NCBI GenBank assembly: GCA_949316495.1
Contig: OX439005.1
Location: 4,125,001-4,189,000, forward strand
Direction of reading: 5' to 3'
Source of the DNA: Amphiduros pacificus
Taxonomy: Eukaryota; Annelida; Polychaeta; Phyllodocida; Hesionidae
DNA length: 64,000 bases
Position 1 is the first letter of the stretch; the number at the start of each line of letters is the position of its first letter. The position numbers were made by a program, and so were the translations under genes. Positions 33,142 to 44,298 of the stretch are shown piece after piece. Below the pieces are notes generated by a model, which was given only the letters and a program-made list of their open reading frames with translations, did no database searches and was not told where the DNA came from.

Positions 33142-35749
33142 TTAAATGATATTGTTATTACTGCAAGGGCAGTTGTTTCTACAGGACGAACAGCATCTGC
33201 AGTGAATGCATGTACAATGCTGGCAATTACCACTGCAGAATGGAACCTGCAGGTCAAGGTTCCCTCTGTCCATATTGGCTGTGGTTAGTTTTTGCAGCAG
33301 TCCTTTTCGAAAACATTCGCCATCCAAAGCTTTGCCGACGATATCTTTCATGTCCTCTGAGACGTTTGGAGCAGATAGGCTCCACTTTGTGGCATAGAGC
33401 GTTGCTGTACCCTGCCTTCCATCACGAGCACATCTAAAGAAATCAATTACACATTCTGATTGTTCAAATTTTTCCAAAATTATCATGTCATCCAATCATC
33501 TTTTACATAAAACAGCTTTGCTCTGACACTTGTACCGGCCCCACTAGCACAGTTGGTAGTGTGTAGGATCTGTGCCTTTGTTGGTGATAAGTGGAGGACG
33601 GGAGGTGGTGGGTTCGACTCCCACTGCCCGCAGTGTTACTTTCACACTGGTTAAAAGGCTCGAAAGTCGACCTGATATGGCCATAGTTGCTGAAAGGGTC
33701 GTAAAAACACCATTTCACATTTTCACATTTCTGACACTTGTAAATTTGTTCCCAAAAATATTGTGAATTATGACAATATTCTAATTGCTTGACTACTATT
33801 TTCAATTAATTTATAATTAATAAAAGGTTTAAGGTTACACATCTGATAATTTAGTTGCATACCTTCCTATTTCTCGCATGTAGAACAGAATTGAATCTGC
33901 ATCTCCCCAGTGCATCACAGTGTCAATATCTGGAATGTCAACTTCCATGCTGAAGAGGCTGGTGGAAGCTAAACATTATAAAATAATAAACCTAGATGAA
34001 GAAAGCAAGAAAAGCAGTAAATGTATCCATATAAATAATAAATGATTTTTTTTATTGTATTGAATCGATATTGATGATCTTCAGTGAATGCATGTACAAT
34101 GTTGGCAATTACCACTACCATTGACAACAGGTCAAGGTTTCCTATGTCCATTTTGGTGGTGGTAAGTTTCTGTAGTTACTGTAGTCCTTTTCGAAAACAT
34201 TCACCATCCAAAGCTTTGCCGACGATATCTTTCATGTCCTCTGAGACGTTTGGAGCAGATAGGCTCCACTTTGTGGCGTAGAGCGTTGCCGTACCCTGCC
34301 TCCCATCACGAGCACATCTAAAGAAATCAATTACACATTCTGATTGTTCAAATTTTTCCAAAATTGTCATGTCATCCAATCATCTTTTACATAAAACAGC
34401 TTTGCTCTGACACTTGTAAATTTGTTCCCAAAAATATTGTGAATTATGACAATATTCTAATTGCTTGACTACTATTTTCAATTAATTTATAATTAATAAA
34501 AGGTTTAAGGTTACACATCTGATAATTTAGTTGCATACCTTCCTATTTCTCGCATGTAGAACAGAATTGAATCTGCATCTCCCCAGTGCATCACAGTGTC
34601 AATATCTGGAATGTCCACTCCCATGCTGAAGAGTCTGGTGGAAGCTAAACACCTATAAAATAATAAATCTAAATGAAGAAATCAAGAAAAGCAATAAAAG
34701 TTTCCATATAAATAAGAAATGATTTTTGTTTGATTGCATTGAATCGATATTGATGATCTGCAGTGAATGCATGTACAATGTTGGCAATTACCACTGCAGA
34801 ATGGAACCATTGCCAACAGGTCAAGGTTTCCTTTGTCCATTTTGGTGGTGGTAAGATTCTGTAGTTACTGTAGTCCTTTTCTAAAACATTCCCCATCTAA
34901 AGCTTTTGTGACAATCTCTTTCATGTCTTTTGAAACATTTGGTGCAGAGGCTTCACTTTGTGGCATACAGGGTTGCCTCACCTTGCCTTCCATCACTAGC
35001 ACATCGAAAGAAATCAGTTACACATTCTGATTGTTCAAATTTTTCCAAAATTGTCATGTCATCCAATCATATTTTACATAAAACAGCTTTGCTCCGACAC
35101 TTGTAAATTTGTTCCCAGAAATATTGTGAATTATGACAATATTCTTATTGCTTCATTACTATTTCCAAATAATTTATAATTAATAATTATAAAAAGGTTT
35201 AAGTTAAATTATAAAAAGGCTTAAGGTTACACATCTGATAATTTAGTTGCATACCTTCCTATTTCTTGCATGTAGAACAGAGTTGAATCTGCATCTCCCC
35301 AGTGCATCACAGTGTCAATATCTGGAATGTCCACTCCCATGCTGAAGAGTCTGGTGGAAGCTAAACACCTATGATATAATAAACCTAAATGAAGAAAGCA
35401 AGAAAAGCAGTAAATGTTTCCATATAAATAATAAATGATTTTTGTTTGATAGTGGAACCAATAGTTTGTTTTGTTATATATCACAAGTGTATACTGTTCA
35501 CTTTTATTCAGATTGTCAAATTATTTCAAAATATATTCAATTAACTTATACATTCTCAATGTCTGTCATAATAACATATAATGATACAAACACAAGACAA
35601 TCTGTAGCTGAGCAAAGCCTCCTCATGACACGTTTTTTGTGAGCATCTGAACTACAAGAGTTGTACTGTTCTACGAGATGATTATTTGTCGTCTTTGTTG
35701 CTCCCTCATATGCAATGCTTCCCATTGGTACGTCCAGCCAAACAAACAA
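33142..35749 (-). pseudogene. RecQ-like helicase 3' fragment, unit 2
   Basis: Copy of 25128-27735. V/VI exons are at 33863-33974 (acceptor lost), 34539-34652 and 35255-35368. The full C-terminal exon is 33142-33433 and the motif IV exon is 35546-35749. It carries the same breaks as unit 1. Confidence 0.6.
33535..33729 (+). mobile_element. SINE-B (unit 2 copy)
   Basis: Duplicate of 25521-25715 with the same 13-bp flanking repeats. Confidence 0.9.
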
Positions 35750-36699
35750 ATCTAACTTGGCTCCTCATTTAGGGGTTAAGGGTTAACTTGTCCTTGTAAA
35801 TCTGTGACCGGGTGGGTTGTCACACCAAGAGTCCACAACATAACAATTAAGTGAGACTGCACTATTGAAATATAGGCCAATGGCCAAAGAGATATGCTGA
35901 TCATTCCTTTTTTAATGGTGAACATTTTCAAAATTCGATCTTACATATCCCACAGAAACTTGCTGGTATCCTGCGAAGAGTGCTTCATGCTGTTGTTTGA
36001 GTCAGAGACAAGAGTTCCTGGTGCCCTGCTTCTCCACAATCTCCACCTGTTCATTTGATGGAGCCTGAATTTCATTCACAGAGTCTGCAAAGAAAAGATA
36101 AATAAGACTTAGTGTAAAAAAAGTCATCTTGTTTGTTGTGTAAAAATATGAATATCAAAAAAAGATTAAAAAGTCTATCTTAATGTGAATATGTATTAAT
36201 TAACCTGGTGGATGGCTGAAGGCCTGTCCCCTCGACCAGTTAGTTGGATAGCACACCTTATTTGGGAGGCCCAAGGGCCACATATATTGTCAATGACTTC
36301 AAAAAAGTAAATGATTCTTGGCACCCTTGCCGAGTAGGCTTGTGCTTTCACCTTCACTGTCTGGGGACTTCAGATGCATGTGTTCCTCTTTCATAACATT
36401 GGCATATTTTCGTCTCTGCCAATAGAATAGAATAGAAAGTATGCCTACTTTTAAAGGTGTATTGTCTTGACTGCAATGGCTGTGAGCAAGGGCCATTGTA
36501 TTTTTCTGTCCATCTATCAGTCCATCCCTTTCAACCTTTTTAACAAAAAAAAATAATAGTGTTAAACCCTATGATACAGTGTGGAAATATGGTCACACCT
36601 CACTGAAAAAGAACTTCCTATTAATTGTAACAAGGATATAAAGCTAAAGCTATCAAGATCTGATTATATTTTGTACACAGGATAATAACCTTTTCATCT

Positions 36700-37004
36700 G
36701 GCATTACATGGCCAAATGTTCCCCGCCTGGCAACCGCATGGCAGGTAAATCATGTGTCTGCCAGGCGAATTTCACCTGGTTTTATGCCAGGCATTTACCA
36801 CCTGGCAAATATCACATGAAAACCACCTGGTTGGGCAGGTGGTAACCGCCTGGCAAAAAGTCAGATGGTAACCACATGGAATTGAACCAGATGATTTACA
36901 TGTGTAAATCATGTGTAAATCAAGCAAAAGCCAGGAGGATGCCAGGAGAATTGACAGGTGATTTCCATGTGAATTAAGCCAGGTGGTTTTCATGTGAAAA
37001 GGAC
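36700..37004. repeat. Degenerate CACCTGG/CCAGGTG cluster (unit 2)
   Basis: Copy of the unit 1 cluster, apparently without changes. Confidence 0.6.
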
Positions 37005-37717
37005 TTGTCAAAATTTGAAACTGGGCTTTAATTTGTCAATTTATTTAAATCGTTCACCATAAAGGTATTATTCTCAAATTGTGGCTAAATTATCAAGAAA
37101 AATAAATGAGGGAATTAATCCACAACTTTAAAATTGTCCATATTGGATACATGTAGTAGAGAAAAAAAGGGAAGAGGTTGTGACATGATTAATTCATATT
37201 AAAATGCATTACATAGAGGTGTCTTCGGATACATGTTGATCAAACAAAAAGATTTATATTTTCCAATATTTCATATTGATCACAATGACAAATTAATCAC
37301 AATGTTTTCAAAACAAGTGGATAATTAACTTATAAACATAGGCCAATGTGACCTAACAGCTGTGCTGGTCATTGCGTTATTTGCAAAATTTGTCAAAATT
37401 TTCTAGAAATATCTCACCTACTAAAGGCTATGCTTTCTTATGGGTAGTTTCAGAGAAGATCAAAGTTGATGGACAAATAGAATGATAGAAAATATCTTCC
37501 CCTCACTACAGAAGCTGTGCTATGCACAGCTAAAAAATATGTTTATAAGTGAGAAACGTTCAGAAAATACAAGATAGTCTGACTTTACCAATATTTCAAA
37601 TGAAATTTATTTAAAATAAATGCCCCCCGCCAATGTTTCAATGTAGTTTTCCCATTCTCTTTCTTGGTTACATTACACAAAGATGCCTTGCAATCATGGA
37701 GGTGTGTAATTTTACAA

Positions 37718-40488
37718 CTATTTCATTGAAATCAATCCAAATCTGGTTTGGAGGACTACAACCCATTCACATTCTAAGCGGGCTGAAATGGTTTGGCAGA
37801 CAGAGATATTGCATAGCTGAAGCTCCATCTTCCCTTTCTCTTTGATTCCAATACATTGGATAACTTGTCCAATTTTGATCTGAAACCAATAATGCAAAAC
37901 ATATAAAATCAATCCAGTTTGTTTACCTTGGTAGCTTTGGTACCTTTGTTTGGGATTTCAATAGGGAGGTGGGTGCTTTAAATGTATCACAAGTAGAAGT
38001 TTCAAATGGGAATTTTTTTTAGCCAATGGTTTCAAATGGGAATTTTTTTTAGCCAATGGTCCAAATTTCATGATAAGCACAGGAGTAACTTGTGACAAAA
38101 TGCAGATATACTTGGTTGATGTGAGCTACCTATGAGGGGCATGGATAAGTCTGATATTTGTTGACCTTGAGCTATTTTCAAGGTCACAGGTGCCAATTTT
38201 CAAAATTAGCTATTTGTGAAATACCAAGTTCCACTACATTTATCTTGTGCAATATATTTGTTAATAATTTTTTTAAATAATTTATGTTACTAGGTCACAT
38301 TGACCTATTTATAGGCCATAATGTTGAGAATCTGATCTTTTACGCATCAAAGAAGATCAGATCTAGATATGTAAATATTAATATCCAAGGGTAATCTATA
38401 CATATGCACCTTTTGTGACCTTGAGTCAAGGTCATGACTGGCACAAGAGAAACTTTGCTTGTGAATTCTATATCTTAAAGATAATAGCAATATCGATATG
38501 ACTTGGCAGATGTGATCTCAATATGAGAGACTTGGACAAGTTTGATATTGGTTGACCTTGAGCTATTTTCAAGGTCATAGGAGACAATTGTCAAAATTAT
38601 CTAAATGATATTTGGCAATAGAAGACAGATAAAATTGATGATATATTCTTACACAAAATATATTGATATACATTGACATTCTTTTCTCCAAATAAGAAAT
38701 TTCTTGTTGAAGTTTGACTTTAATTTATATTTATGTAAATGAAATAATAATTTTACCTTGCTAGAGAGACTGCTGTTTGGTGTTTGCTACCATCATTTTT
38801 TGTCTCCTTAAGATTTTATTTTCTTTTCTAACTTATATCTAGGTGCATATGCAATTCAATGTGCCATTTGACATATATATATATTCATAGTTTTTCCATA
38901 ATTTTTAACCATTTCCCATTGAATGTCTCAATGTTGCCATTTTCTGTACAGATATGTTTTTCAATTTCTAGTTTGTATTTAAATATAGGAAGAAAGTGAT
39001 AAAAATCTACAGTTTGGTCCTTGAACACTTTTTTGTATATACCATGTAGCCAGCAATATTACCTAATCGACATTACTATAAAAGTGATTATCATAATACA
39101 ATCCAAAGATAATATGTTTATTACAAAGCTTAATCTCATAATTAGCATTTTTGTTCCACCATGCTTCTAACCTTTGCTAGAGATCATTTAACCCACTGCA
39201 CTCCACATAGTGTTGTAAGATATCTACTTGGTTTGCATTACACCTCAGGCAAATTGGATCACTATATATTCTTTGCGTATACAGCAATTTTCTACAAGGG
39301 ATAATTCTATGAATGAATTTATATTGCAAGCTTTGCAAGTATGTTTCTCTTGTTGCTATATATGCCTGTATAGAAATGGATGACCAGTATTCTTTCTGAA
39401 TACAGAAAATATTTTCTACCATCATCATTGCTACCATCATCTTCAAAACCATTTTAGGGTCCTAATATGCATGGCAATCTTTCTGAAAAATTCCAAATTC
39501 AGTTCATCTATTTAAAACAGAAGACATCAATGTAACTTAAATTATTTATAAAATGAGTGCATCTAGCATATCAAAAACCAGAAAGATCTTAATTGTATAA
39601 TTAGGGTTATTAAGGGTATCTTGATGCACTTGTAATTTTTTCAATTGATTTTAGTAGTATCCTCACCTCCACAACCATGTCCTCTATTGTAAAGTCACCA
39701 CACACTGGTTTCTTGATAACACTCATTGGAGGAATTTGGTCGGGACTGTGATCGTTGTCAAGCTCTATTCTTGTGATCCTCGCCTTATCTACTCATTGGA
39801 GGAATATTTTTAACACCACATTCACGTAAAATGAACAAGAAATATTCCATCATAATATTTTCTGAGATATGAGTATAAACGTCTGAGAAGATTATGCAGA
39901 AATTGACAATTCTGTGTATATTGTCAGTTTTCAAAATTGTAATAACACATTTTCAGCCAATATTTTTAACAATTTAGACATCATATTAGAAGATGACACT
40001 TATCATGATGATAGGGACTGTTCTTGGCTTTATTTTGGTGGTAAAATTATTAAAATTAAAATCGGATGGATATATTTGGAGTAAACAGTAAAAATACAGG
40101 AGATACTCACAACTGTTGATGAGGTTGCACTGCTCGCTGCTGATAGTAACAAATGAAGTTTGCTCTTGAATGGGAACCATTCATCACAGTTTTCTTCCAG
40201 AAATGCAGCCTCCTCCTGTTTTGGAGGAAGTTGATTTGATCCCTGATACACATCATCCTTATGCCTATTTCCATCACTATCAATGTCAGGAATAAAGTTT
40301 TCCTCTCCAACAATAGACACAAAATCTTCAGCTGGCTCTTCCTGATCACCTGAGCACACATACTCCATTGCCACCATGTCCCTTTCATTGCAATTTAAGA
40401 AAAACAGCATTTGGTCCTTGTTTTCTTCTGGCTGGGCTGGTCGGAGCAAGATGAGGAGGATGAAGGAAAACACTTCAGGAAAGAGCAC
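37718..40488 (-). CDS. Gene X, unit 3 (fullest copy)
   Basis: Exon A (about 40440-40111) encodes an acidic stretch with NERDMVAMEYVCSGD, EDFVSIVGEENFIPDIDSDG and EENCDEWFPFKSKLHLLLSA, ending TCATCAACAGTT|GTGAGT. Exon B 39783-39667 encodes ARITRIELDNDHSPDQIPPM, then KKPVCGDFTIEDMVVE|GTGAGG. The last exon 37879-37718 follows TTGGTTTCAG. The start of exon A is uncertain: an ATG at 40488 gives a hydrophobic leader, but a splice acceptor near 40440 is equally possible. Family not recognised. The WFPFKSK block recalls transposase-related proteins, which is only a guess. Confidence 0.45.
38011..38070 (+). repeat. Two-copy 30-bp tandem repeat
   Basis: TTTCAAATGGGAATTTTTTT plus TAGCCAATGG occurs twice in a row. 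Unit 3 keeps about 120 bases here that other units have lost between CAAATGGG and ATAAGTCTG. Confidence 0.8.
38797..39427 (-). mobile_element. 5'-truncated LINE 3' end (unit 3)
   Basis: Flanked by TGCTACCATCAT at 38785-38796 and 39429-39440. Minus-strand coding remnants read YKFIHRIIPCRKLLYTQRIY and CLRCNANQVDILQHYVEC, resembling the zinc-knuckle (zf-RVT) region after the reverse transcriptase of L1/Tx1-type LINEs. A further C-terminal piece runs toward a short A-run. Units 1-2 have the empty site (GTTTGCTACCATCATCTTC). Confidence 0.8.
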
Positions 40489-40872
40489 AATTACACATCA
40501 GATGTCATGAAGTTTTGCAGCATAGTATCGGTAAGAAAGATTAGTACAATTATTAAATTTCCTTCAACCTAATCAAAATCAGGGATGGGAGAGCTCTCAT
40601 TGGTGTAAGATGTAGTTGCAGCTTAGCCCAGTGACTATTATTCTACACTAATCTGAACACTAAATTCCAAACAGATCTGGGTGACTTGACATCTAACAAA
40701 AGCATTTAGATCACATGAAACAAATCATTAAAAAAATCACAATTTACAATATTGCTTTACATCATTCTGCAATTTCATTCTGCAATTATGAATTAATTTT
40801 TTTTGTTTTTTGTTTGCAACAGCTTGGAAATATAGGTTTGAAATAATATGAATGTAAAACATTTACTTCCAG

Positions 40873-41138
40873 GCCTAGCTCACAAAGGCTTTTCCTTATT
40901 TGTGCATGAAAGCAAAATAAAGAATCCGGGAAAATTCAAAAGTAACTTGCTGAAATTATCCAATGCATTAGATTGGATGAGAGTAATCTTACCAGAGATA
41001 AAGGCACAGGAAGATGGTCTTGTAGATGTAGAAAATTCAGACACAGGTAGCAGTGAGGATGATGATTGGGGACCCATTCATGCTATACTATTAAATGATA
41101 TTGTTATTACTGCAAGGGCAGTTATTTCTACAGGATGA
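40873..41138 (+). CDS. Plus-strand exon-like ORF (unit 3)
   Basis: GLAHKGFSLFVHESKIKNPG through SSEDDDWGPIHAILLND, with TGA at 41136-41138. Without the MITE-B seen in units 1-2, this ORF runs directly across the antisense strand of the helicase terminal exon. Relative to unit 1 I count about three silent and five replacement changes. Confidence 0.35.
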
Positions 41139-43240
41139 ACAGCATCTGCAGTGAATGCATGTACAATGTTGGCAATTACCACTGCAGAATGGAACCACTG
41201 ACAACAGGTCAAGGTTTCCTTTGTCCATTTTGATTGTGGTAAGTTTCTGTAGTAGTCTTTTTCTAAAACATGCCCCATCTAAAGCTTTTGTGACAATCTC
41301 TTTCATATATCTTGAAACATTTGGTGCAGAGAGGCTCCACTTTGTGGCATACAGGGTTGCCTCACCTTGCCTTCCATCACGAGCACATCAAAATAAATCA
41401 ATTACACATTCTGATTGTTCAAATTTTTCCCAAATTGTCATGTCATCCAATCATATTTTACATAAAACAGCTTTGCTCCGACACTTGTAAATTTGTTCCC
41501 AGAAATATTGTGAATTATGACAATATTCTAATTGCTTCACTACTATTTTCAAATAATTTATAATTAATAATTATAAAAAGGTTTAAAGCATTCATGAAAC
41601 CTGGAAGGTTGCAGGCAATTTTACAGTGGTTTAAGGTATCTGAAAACAAAATATGATCTTAAAATTGACATACATACAGGCTATCTGTCTGAAATCCACA
41701 AAAGAACATCTGCCCTGAAAATTATGATTTTTTGTGACCACCAAGTACTGCCAGTACTAAACAGGAAGTGTGTTGTGTGACCTTGACCTTTGAACTGTCA
41801 GGGGGCTCCGTAAGTCACAAGAGGTGTTGTTTACCAATTGTCAAAATTGGAGCAACACATTTTTAGCCATTTTTTTCTCACTATTTAGAGAATGAATTGA
41901 TAGATAACACTTATCATGATGATAGTGCCTTTTCTTGGCTTTCTTTTGGCGGTAAAATTATTAAAAACGGATGAATATTTATGAAGTTATAAATGAAGAA
42001 AAATCATTATTTTTTATATTATATATGTTTGCAAAAAAAAGTTTAAAAAATTTCTATACAGCCCAGCTTTTAAGGTGGAATCCATGCAGCCTTTGATGTC
42101 TTCCCATTCAGTGGTGTGAAAAACCCTAAATTTCATCAAAGAGGGTCAAATCACAAATTTTACTGATACCAATTATCAGCATTCACAGTTTTGCTATTCA
42201 AAGTCCTTGTGATTTAAGGCCAAACCAGTGATCAAAGGGTTTAATGTCACTTTTTCAATATCACGGCTTTTAAGTTAAGAGAGATTCCATGCAGCCTTTG
42301 AGTCATATCTTCCCTTTTTGACAGAAAGGTTTTCACATGCATAAGATACTTTTCAAATAAATAGTATATTTCGCATAAATGATATATCTTTCACAACCAT
42401 ACGATATTTGTCACAACTATAAACTATTTGTCACAACCATGAGTTATTTCATTGATTCAAATAATATTAAAATAATCTTATGTTGTTCTGAAGTACACTC
42501 CTTGGCAATAAATTGATAAATTGTACAAAACATCTCTCACCCTGTTTCCCAAGCTGGACAGGTGCCCAACTGGTAACTCATTAGGTGTTTACACAAGATC
42601 ACAGACCAGCTAAACAAAGCTTGTTGACAAAGTGTTCAATTGCTGGTGTAGGTTCAAGCAGACAACTGATCAACTTTCAAGTGCCACAGAAAGTTGTTAA
42701 CAAGGAATATTTCGGGTACTACTACATAAAAGCACTGTTTAGGGTATAAACATTCATGTTATGTAAAGAAAATGTGTCTGAAAGTCAGGTTTCATGAATG
42801 CTTTAAGTTAAATTATAAAAAGGCTTAAGGTTACACATCTGATAATTTAGTTGCATACCTTCCTATTTCTTGCATGTAGAACAGAATTGAATCTGCATCT
42901 CCCCAGTGCATCACAGTGTCAATATCTGGAATGTCCACTCCCATGTTGAAGAGTCTGGTGGAAGCTAAACACCTATAAAATAATAAACCTAAATGAAGAA
43001 AGCAAGAAAAGCAGTAAATGTTTCCATATAAATAATAAATGATTTTTTTTGATAGTGGAACCAATAGTTTGTTTTGTTATATATCACAAGTGTATACTGT
43101 TCAAAGCCTCCTCATGACACGTTTTTTGTGAGCATCTGAACTACAAGAGTTGTACTGTTCTACGAGATGATTATTTGTCGTCTTTGTTGCTCCCTCATAT
43201 GCAATGCTTCCCATTGGTACGTCCAGCCAAACAACCAAAT
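41091..43240 (-). pseudogene. RecQ-like helicase 3' fragment, unit 3
   Basis: C-terminal exon 41389-41091 is open to TAA, but its acceptor reads TTTTGA, so the AG is lost. V/VI exon 42972-42859 is intact. The motif IV exon near 43235-43105 is cut short at its 3' side. A 1.2-kb TTAA-flanked element sits in the intron between V/VI and C-terminal exons. Confidence 0.6.
41587..42802. mobile_element. 1.2-kb TTAA-flanked inverted-repeat element (MITE-C)
   Basis: Terminal inverted repeats AGCATTCATGAAACCTG at both ends, with TTAA at 41583-41586 and 42803-42806. Sister units have a single TTAA in GGTTTAAGTTAAATT (for example at about 19602), a clean empty site. No long ORF. TTAA suggests piggyBac or Kolobok mobilisation. 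Confidence 0.92.
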
Positions 43241-44298
43241 CTAACTTGGCTCCAAATCTGTGACCGGGTGGGTTGTCACATCAAGAGCCCACAACATGAC
43301 AATTCAGTGAGACTGCACTATTGAAATATAGGCCAATGGCCAAAGAGATATGCTGATCATTCCTTTTTTTAATGGTGAACATTTTCAAAATTCGATCTTA
43401 CATATCCCACAGAAACTTGCTGGTATCCTGCGAAGAGTGCTTCATGCTGTTGTTTGAGTCAGAGACAAAAGTTCCTGGTGCCCTGCTTCTCCACAATCTC
43501 CACCTGTTCATTTGATGGAGCCTGATTTTCATTCACAGAGTCTGCAAAGAAAAGATAAATAAGACTAAGTGTAAAAAAAGAGTCATCTTGTTTGTTGTGT
43601 AAAAATATGAATATCAAAAAAAGATTAAAAAGTCTATCTTAATGTGAATATGTATTAATTAACCTGGTGGATGGCTGAAGGCCTGTCCCCTCGACCAGTT
43701 AGGTTGGATAGCACACCTTATTTGGGAGGCCCAAGGGCCACATATATTGTCAATGACTTCAAAAAAGTAAATGATTCTTGGCACCCTTGCCGCGTAGGCT
43801 TGTGCTTTCACCTTCACTGTCTGGGGACTTCAGATGCATGTGTTCCTCTTTCATAACATTGGCATCTTTTCGTCTCTGCCAATAGAATAGAATAGAAAGT
43901 ATGCCTTTTAAAGGTGTATTGTCTTGACTGCAATGGCTGTGAGCAAGGGCCATAGTATTTTTCTGTCCATCTATCAGTCCATCCCTTTCTCTCAACCTTT
44001 TTAACAAAATAAATAATAGTGTTAAACCCTATGATACAGTGTGGAAATAGGGTCACACCTCACTGAAAAAGAACTTTCTATTAATTGTAACAAGAATATA
44101 AAGCTAAAGCTATCAAGATCAGCTTTATAAGTGAGAAACGTTCAGAAAATATAAGATAGTCTGACTTTACCAATATTTCATATGAAATTTATTTAAAATA
44201 AATGCCCCCACCAATGTTTCAATGTAGTTTTCCCATTCTCTTTCTTGGTTACATTACACAAAGATGCCTTGCAATCATGGAGGTGTGTAATTTTACAA

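Larger units (their letters stand above)
29853..37866 (-). repeat. 8,014-bp tandem duplication, copy A2
   Basis: Copy of A1, sharing its SINE insertions, helicase exons and exon breaks. It is either a very recent duplication or an assembly artefact. The copy edge is bracketed by GGATAACTTGTCCAATTTCG at 29845 against the T variant at 37860. Confidence 0.9.

Noticed and set aside
39177-39452. 91-codon minus-strand ORF as a host gene
   Set aside because: Its sequence is a LINE zinc-knuckle region bounded by target duplications.
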